Source of the DNA: Klebsiella pneumoniae
GTDB lineage: Bacteria > Pseudomonadota > Gammaproteobacteria > Pseudomonadales > Pseudohongiellaceae
Length of the DNA stretch: 46,742 bases
Assembly (NCBI GenBank): GCA_945869725.1
Contig: CAMBPO010000017.1
Span: 1-46,742 of the forward strand
Direction: 5' to 3'
A model generated the notes under the pieces. The model saw only the letters and a program-made list of their open reading frames with translations. It searched no databases and was not told the DNA's origin. Below, one piece after another: positions 42,431-46,742 of this stretch (within the stretch, counting starts at the first letter, position 1; the number at the start of each line of letters is the position of its first letter). A program made the position numbers and the translations under genes.

Positions 42431-42457
42431 TAAATAGTAAATGGATAAATCGCTGCC

Positions 42458-43144
42458 ATGATTTTTGCTGCTCTAGGACTATTACTGATCGCAAGTGCTT
42501 ATCTGCCCCAAGTCTGGGTGCGATACGTGATGAAAAAACATCACCTTGACCAGCCAGATTTGCCCGGGACCGGGGGTGAATTAGCCAGACATCTGGTTCA
42601 ACGCTTTCAGCTCGAAGGCATCGTGGTAGAGGAAACCGATGAAGGTCGCGATCACTTTGACCCGACAGCCAAAGCGGTAAGACTGAGCCCCAGCAATTAC
42701 CATGGACGATCGGTCACCGCGGTTGCCGTGGCGGCGCATGAAGTGGGTCATGCCATTCAGTGTTACCGGAACGAGACTATCTTCGAGCTACGCAAACAAT
42801 ACATGCCGCTGGCGGCAAAACTGAGTCGTTACGGCGTGATGCTGATGATGTCGGTGCCGATTGCGGCGATTGTGCTGCGCTCGCCCGTTGCTATCGGCGT
42901 GGTGATCGGCATCAGCGTTATCATGCAATTGCTTGGCGCAATGGCATATCTGATTGTCTTGCCAGAGGAATGGGATGCAAGCTTCAACAAAGCCCTGCCT
43001 ATACTGATCGAAGGCGAATACATCACCGAGGCGCAGCACCACGGTGCGCGCCAGGTTCTGAAGGCTGCCGCGCTGACGTACTTTGCCGGTGCGTTGGCCA
43101 GTATTCTTAACATCGGGCGCTGGCTGATGATTCTGCGGCGCTGA
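42458..43144 (+). CDS. YugP-like zinc metallopeptidase (PF04298)
   Basis: A 228-aa membrane metallopeptidase. An N-terminal transmembrane helix (IFAALGLLLIASAYLPQVWV) is followed by a cytoplasmic/periplasmic domain with the zinc motif VAAHEVGHAIQCY (HExxH) and two or three further helices (VMLMMSVPIAAIVL; GVVIGISVIMQLLGAMAYL). The third-ligand region is SFNKALPILIEGEYI, as in Bacillus YugP. Physiological substrate unknown. The Fur box 28 bases upstream is unusual for this family and suggests iron control. The ribosome binding site before the ATG is weak. Confidence 0.92.
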   Translation: MIFAALGLLLIASAYLPQVWVRYVMKKHHLDQPDLPGTGGELARHLVQRFQLEGIVVEETDEGRDHFDPTAKAVRLSPSNYHGRSVTAVAVAAHEVGHAIQCYRNETIFELRKQYMPLAAKLSRYGVMLMMSVPIAAIVLRSPVAIGVVIGISVIMQLLGAMAYLIVLPEEWDASFNKALPILIEGEYITEAQHHGARQVLKAAALTYFAGALASILNIGRWLMILRR

Positions 43145-43226
43145 CGCCAGATTCGACAAGTCAGGCTGTCGTCTATATCCTCGGTTTAGCGCTGAAACAA
43201 TTACAACAACTGCTACCGGGACGACT

Positions 43227-44645
43227 TTGTCTGAGTCAAGCATCACCCTGCCTGTGTGGGTTTTCATTTTGCTGCTGTTCGCCGCTGCCTACGCAGTGCT
43301 GATGAGTGTGTTATTTCCAAGTGTGCGCTGGTATGTCAGACGCAGACTCAATCGCGCGGTGGACAGAATCAACACCAATCTGCAGATCCGCATCCGGCCG
43401 CTGCAGCGCACACGCCGTCAGGTGCTCATTGATCAGCTGATATTTGATCAGGATGTCATTGCCATGATCGAGCAGATGGCGCGTGATGAGAACGTTCCCC
43501 GTGATGTGTTGCAGCAACGTGTGCTCAGTTACGCACGTGAGATTGTTCCCTCGTTTAATGCCTACGTGTACTACCGTGCGGTGTACTGGATATCCAAAAA
43601 ACTCTCACGTTTTATCTACAGGGTTCGTGTCTCGGCGGCAGATCCGGCTGGATTGAGGAACATTGATCCGGACTCCACCGTGGTGTTTGTGATGAACCAT
43701 CGCAGCAACATGGATTATGTGCTGATCAGTTATCTTGCTGCCGAACGGGTCACCTTGTCTTTTGCGGTGGGCGAATGGGCGCGTGTGTTCCCGCTGGATA
43801 TGCTGATTCGTGCGATGGGTGCATTTTTTGTGCGGCGTGGCTCCCAGAATCCGTTGTACCGCAAGGTACTGGAACGTTATGTCTGTATGGCTACCAAAAG
43901 TGGCGTGTGCCAGGCGGTTTTTCTGGAGGGCGGTTTAAGCCGCAACGGGCGCCTGGGCGAGCCAAAATTGGGATTTCTGGACTACATACTACGTAATTAT
44001 GACTGGCAGACGGATCGGTCTGTGGTGTTTGTGCCGGTCAGTATCAACTATGACCGCGTGCTTGAAGATCACAACATGGTGTCATGGGAAAGCAAGGACA
44101 AACGTCTGACTGCGCGTCAGCACCTGGCACGGCTGCGACAGTTTCTTGGCAACAATCTGTTTGTCAGCTCGCGCGTGCGCTGGTTGCGTTATGGTTACGC
44201 CAGTGTGAACTTTGGTGTGCCAATTTCCATGCGCACGTATTGCCGCGATAAAGACGTCGACTTTAATCATCTCAACAAAGAACAGCGCATCACCAGAATT
44301 GCCGAATTGGCCAATGTGTTAATGGGTGCTTTGCGTTACGTGATGCCCATTATCCCGGTGCCCGTGATTGCCTCCGTGCTGTTACGGGCCGGGGAGGAGT
44401 CATTGACCTCGCTTGAGATTGTCAGTCGCAGCGACGAGTTACTCGACCTGATGATTACCAATGGTGCAGCCATGAAGACCGAAGAGAAACCACGCTCGCG
44501 CACCCTGCTAAAAAGTCTGGAGTTATTGACCGCCCGCCAGTTTGTCATCGAAGAGAACGACCACTACCGCATCAATCCTGCGCAGCGTGTGTTGGTTGAG
44601 TACTACGCCAATTCCATCGCCCACTGGTGGCAGGAAAAACCATAG
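43227..44645 (+). CDS. PlsB-like glycerol-phosphate acyltransferase family protein
   Basis: A 472-aa protein with an N-terminal membrane helix (VWVFILLLFAAAYAVLMSVLF) and a GPAT/PlsB-type acyltransferase domain: block I VFVMNHRSNMDYVLISYL (HX4D), block II GAFFVRRGSQNPLYRKVL, block III VFLEGGLSRNGRLGEPKLGF, block IV VVFVPVSINYDRVLED. It is far shorter than E. coli PlsB (about 807 aa) and lacks its N-terminal region, so it belongs to the short PlsB-like group whose acceptor is not established. It starts at TTG 43227, with a GGGA upstream. Confidence 0.88.
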   Translation: MSESSITLPVWVFILLLFAAAYAVLMSVLFPSVRWYVRRRLNRAVDRINTNLQIRIRPLQRTRRQVLIDQLIFDQDVIAMIEQMARDENVPRDVLQQRVLSYAREIVPSFNAYVYYRAVYWISKKLSRFIYRVRVSAADPAGLRNIDPDSTVVFVMNHRSNMDYVLISYLAAERVTLSFAVGEWARVFPLDMLIRAMGAFFVRRGSQNPLYRKVLERYVCMATKSGVCQAVFLEGGLSRNGRLGEPKLGFLDYILRNYDWQTDRSVVFVPVSINYDRVLEDHNMVSWESKDKRLTARQHLARLRQFLGNNLFVSSRVRWLRYGYASVNFGVPISMRTYCRDKDVDFNHLNKEQRITRIAELANVLMGALRYVMPIIPVPVIASVLLRAGEESLTSLEIVSRSDELLDLMITNGAAMKTEEKPRSRTLLKSLELLTARQFVIEENDHYRINPAQRVLVEYYANSIAHWWQEKP

Positions 44646-44671
44646 AGCTCAGCACTAAAAAGGTGGCACAA

Positions 44672-44853
44672 GCGGCGGGGTAACAAGGTAGCAACGGACT
44701 AATCAGGCCGCGCTTATCCATTGCGTTGTAGACCGGAAAAGCGCGAGCACTGTTCGAGTCCCGAGCGGCGTAGCCGCGAAGGTCGAGTTGCGCAGCGCCG
44801 GTCAACAACACAATGGATGCGGCCAGTCCGCTGCTACTTTGTTGCCCCGACGC
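44672..44853 (+). repeat. Palindromic element family A, copy 3
   Basis: A 182-nt element. Outer arms 44672-44700 and 44825-44853 (29 nt) pair at about 25 of 29. The conserved box AATCAGGCCGCGCTTATCC faces GGATGCGGCC; inner arms ATCCATTG/CAATGGAT differ in sequence from the other copies but remain paired. The tip hairpin is GCGGC-GTA-GCCGC and the core CGAAGGTCGAGTTGCGCAGC is identical to copy 2. Confidence 0.92.
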
Positions 44854-44902
44854 GCTCCCTCAAGTAGATACTGAGCGACATGAATTACTCGCTATCAAAC
44901 GA

Positions 44903-44987
44903 GGCAGGGCTTCAGCCGGAAAAGTGTTTTGCGAATAATCAGGCGCAAAGCGCCATGAGCAAAAACTTTCCCGGCTGAAGCCCTGCC
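44903..44987 (-). repeat. Palindromic element family B, copy 2
   Basis: An 85-nt minimal version, inverted relative to copy 1. The terminal 17 bases of each end (44903-44919 and 44971-44987) are perfectly complementary; full arms are 30 and 29 nt. Read on the minus strand it carries AAAGTTTTTGC, a hairpin GGCGC-TTT-GCGCC (paired like GACGC-TTC-GCGTC in copy 1, with a compensating change), CTGATT and GCAAAACACTTT. It lies 49 bases after A3 and ends 15 bases before the stop of the leftward serine hydrolase gene. Confidence 0.85.
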
Positions 44988-45002
44988 GGTCACTAACAGG
45001 TG

Positions 45003-46301
45003 TCACTTACGCTCAGTAATCGCCCCGTAAACAAGCTCCTTGCTGATCGCCTGCAACTGACGTGCATACATCAGGTTACGGTTCTGAATCATCCCGATAA
45101 ACGTCACATTCTCAACAGGATCAATCCAGAACCACGTACCACCAATGCCCCACCACCAGTAACTGCCCTCACTCATACCATTGTTTCGTGCCGGATCCGC
45201 CACAATCGCGAAGTCCACACCAAACTGGTTGCCAGGGTAGCCCGGTATTTCAGCCATACCAGCCGGCAGTTGATTGGTACGCATCGTTGTCACTGACTCT
45301 GGAGACAGAATACGCGCACCATTTAACTCACCATTATTGGCCAGCATCTGGGTGAATTTGATGTAGTCACCGATGGTGGATACCAGTCCGCCACCGCCAC
45401 CAAAGAAGGTCGCCGGATCAGGATAGTCGCCGCCCAGGGCGTCCGCCGCTGAAGGCTCCTGCAGCCCGTTTGGCGTGGATTGGTACATTTTTGCAAAACG
45501 CGCACGATCTTCATCGGCAACACCAAAGCCGGTATTGTCCATGTCCAACGGCGTAAACAGACGCTCTTGCAGGAATTCTTCGAAGGTCTGACCTGACAAT
45601 ACTTCGACCAGATAACCCTGCACATCCACGGATACGCTGTAATGCCACGAGGAGCCTGGCTGCTGACGCAACGGAATACGGGCCAGCTTGTCGATCATGT
45701 CCTTGAGTGTGCCATTAGCATCCAGAATGTTGGCTGCCACATACATGGAGTCAACTTGCGAGCGCGAGAACAGTCCATAGGTGAGTCCACCGGTGTGGGA
45801 CATCAGTTCACGGACAGTCATTTCGTGATGGGCAGGTTCGGTGACCGGGAAGCCGCCGGGGCCATCTTCAATGGCGACCTGCAGATTGGCCAGTTCAGGG
45901 ATGTGGCGGGAAACAGCATCATCCAATGAGAGTTTGCCTTCCTCAACCAGCATCATCAGCGCCACGCCGGTGACCGGTTTGGTCATGGAGTAAATGCGGA
46001 ACAGCGTATCTTCGGATGCCGGAATCTGATTCTCGACATCCTGATATCCATAAGCATCCATGTGCACCAGTTTGCCATCGCGCAGCAAGGCGCTGACGAT
46101 ACCTGCCAGATTGCCTTCATCCACTGCCGCGCGCATGCCATCTGCTAGGGCTTGCACACCGGCGCTGCTGAAGCCGGCTTCTTCCGGAGTGGCGCGCTGA
46201 ATGTCTTGCGCGTTCAGGGTAAGTGGAAGAGCCAGCGACAGCGCCAGCGCCGATCCCCAGATCAGGTGTCGCAGGCTGTTAGCCAGTGAGTACTTTTTCA
46301 T
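45003..46301 (-). CDS. Serine hydrolase, beta-lactamase/penicillin-binding (class C) family
   Basis: A 432-aa exported protein, paralogous in layout to the gene at 35083. Signal peptide (LIWGSALALSLALPLTLNAQ), then active-site Ser-x-x-Lys in RIYSMTKPVTGVALMML, Tyr in WHYSVSVDVQGYLVEVL, LMSHTGGLTYGLFS, FFGGGGGLVSTIGDYIKFTQ, and C-terminal WWWGIGGTWFWIDPVENVTF. The C-terminal W-x-G-x-x-G-T pattern is the EstB-type equivalent of the KTG region. Probably an esterase or peptidase in the periplasm. ATG 46301 has GAGG 6 bases upstream; a longer frame to 46400 has no signal peptide at its start. Confidence 0.92.
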   Translation of the reverse strand: MKKYSLANSLRHLIWGSALALSLALPLTLNAQDIQRATPEEAGFSSAGVQALADGMRAAVDEGNLAGIVSALLRDGKLVHMDAYGYQDVENQIPASEDTLFRIYSMTKPVTGVALMMLVEEGKLSLDDAVSRHIPELANLQVAIEDGPGGFPVTEPAHHEMTVRELMSHTGGLTYGLFSRSQVDSMYVAANILDANGTLKDMIDKLARIPLRQQPGSSWHYSVSVDVQGYLVEVLSGQTFEEFLQERLFTPLDMDNTGFGVADEDRARFAKMYQSTPNGLQEPSAADALGGDYPDPATFFGGGGGLVSTIGDYIKFTQMLANNGELNGARILSPESVTTMRTNQLPAGMAEIPGYPGNQFGVDFAIVADPARNNGMSEGSYWWWGIGGTWFWIDPVENVTFIGMIQNRNLMYARQLQAISKELVYGAITERK

Positions 46302-46555
46302 ATCAGGCCTCTGTTGTTTCAACTTTTTGGTTTGAGTGGTGATGCGGTTGATTCTGGCGTTCGTTGCAGGTGATGTGTGGACCTGACGTCGAACAGTCAT
46401 TTCGGAGTGTAGCCTAGAGCATAGGGGCGGGCTACATGAAAGAAGTCAGGTTGTGGGGGATTTGAGGTGGGTGGCTGATTGCAGCGGCTGCTAGTGTGAT
46501 GAATGCCAAGCGGGCGTGTTGCTCAAGTTAACGCGACGCGACGCAACAGGATAGG
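46302..46555. other. Upstream region of the serine hydrolase gene
   Basis: With element A4 this forms a 441-base stretch without a gene. It should hold the promoter of the leftward serine hydrolase gene, but I could not single out -35/-10 boxes. A short CGACG-type run (46531-46545) is the only local repetition seen. Confidence 0.4.
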
Positions 46556-46737
46556 GCGCTGTGGCAAGCATGAATGGGCAGACCAATCAGGCCACGTTTA
46601 TCCCCGGGCCCAGCGCCCGATTCAGCTCGAGCAATGTCCGAATCCCGAGCGGCAACGCCGCGAAGGTCGAGTTGCGCAGCGCCGGGCGTTAGGCCCGGGG
46701 ATGGGGCCGGTCTGCCCATTCATGCTTGCCACAGTGC
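46556..46737 (+). repeat. Palindromic element family A, copy 4
   Basis: A 182-nt element at the end of the window. Outer arms 46556-46584 and 46709-46737 (29 nt) pair at 28 of 29, with 24 consecutive perfect pairs. The box reads AATCAGGCCACGTTTATCC, with ATCCCCGGGCC/GGCCCGGGGAT as inner arms. Tip hairpin GCGGC-AAC-GCCGC; core CGAAGGTCGAGTTGCGCAGC identical to copies 2 and 3. The minus-strand open frame crossing it is a by-product of the palindrome. Confidence 0.92.
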
Positions 46738-46742
46738 TTAAT

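Larger units (their letters stand above)
44646..45002. other. 357-base gene-free region holding elements A3 and B2
   Basis: Between the stops of the convergent PlsB-like and serine hydrolase genes. Almost the whole stretch is occupied by two palindromic elements (44672-44853 and 44903-44987) separated by 49 bases. No protein gene seen; a short minus-strand frame over A3 is a palindrome by-product. Confidence 0.85.

Noticed and set aside
46528..46719. Minus-strand open frame over element A4, and similar frames over A2, A3 and B1
   Set aside because: They arise because the palindromes happen to be stop-free; similar peptides appear at each copy on either strand and none has a ribosome binding site or recognisable domain.
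36444..46737. Integron attC sites or a CRISPR array as explanation of the repeats
   Set aside because: The elements are few, widely spaced and separated by genes. They lack the RYYYAAC/GTTRRRY core sites of attC, no integrase is present, and there is no repeat-spacer periodicity.

Overview
The window looks like chromosomal DNA of a marine-type gammaproteobacterium. The evidence is a YhdP/AsmA-like gene followed by a nitrilase, ExbD, HinT, UppP, SpeD/SpeE, a perfect Fur-box palindrome and a heavy load of fatty-acid/acyl-CoA genes. Halieaceae, Spongiibacteraceae or Pseudohongiellaceae are my best guesses, from gene content only. No rRNA, tRNA, integrase, transposase or CRISPR array was recognised.

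Layout. 1-3.6 kb: 3' end of a YhdP-like envelope gene, a carbon-nitrogen hydrolase, a DUF445 membrane protein and a TetR regulator. 3.9-10.6 kb: an ExbD without a visible ExbB, mtnA, hinT, a glutaminyl cyclotransferase with a lipoprotein aminopeptidase, a TPR protein, then a patatin/lipoprotein/hotdog thioesterase run. 10.6-16.2 kb: amidohydrolase, small membrane protein, ThDP-dependent acetolactate-synthase-like enzyme, DUF4105 protein, uppP. 16.2-21.8 kb: acyl-CoA module 1 (atypical SDR, two adjacent acyl-CoA dehydrogenases, histidine phosphatase, APH-like phosphotransferase). 21.8-27.8 kb: MATE exporter, a spermidine-synthase-like protein split from its membrane half, and a leftward cluster speD-speE-(broken EEP nuclease)-yedE-yedE. 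28.1-36.4 kb: beta-oxidation cluster (acyl-CoA dehydrogenase, thiolase, FadB-type bifunctional enzyme, zinc alcohol dehydrogenase), then an alpha/beta hydrolase and a serine hydrolase. 36.4-46.7 kb: an accessory-looking stretch with a double-glycine-leader peptide plus membrane protein, RidA, EamA transporter, a second acyl-CoA dehydrogenase pair, a Fur-box divergon, a PlsB-like acyltransferase and a second serine hydrolase.

How the genes connect. The acyl-CoA genes cover several beta-oxidation steps: dehydrogenation, hydration, 3-hydroxyacyl oxidation, thiolysis and possibly enoyl reduction. Two of the dehydrogenase pairs look like heteromeric enzymes with one catalytic and one degenerate subunit. 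SpeD/SpeE make spermidine and release methylthioadenosine, which feeds the pathway of MtnA.

Most unusual content. (1) The last 10 kb holds six non-coding palindromic elements in two families. The four family A copies are 182-183 nt long with terminal inverted arms of exactly 29 nt. The arms differ between copies but are nearly perfectly complementary within a copy. Family B has the same design, with arms of 29/30 nt, and twice lies right beside a family A copy. (2) At 36.9-37.6 kb a 65-aa peptide with a bacteriocin-type GG leader and two cysteines is followed by a four-helix membrane protein, a candidate bacteriocin/immunity pair. Both are sequence-based hypotheses, not identified against any database.
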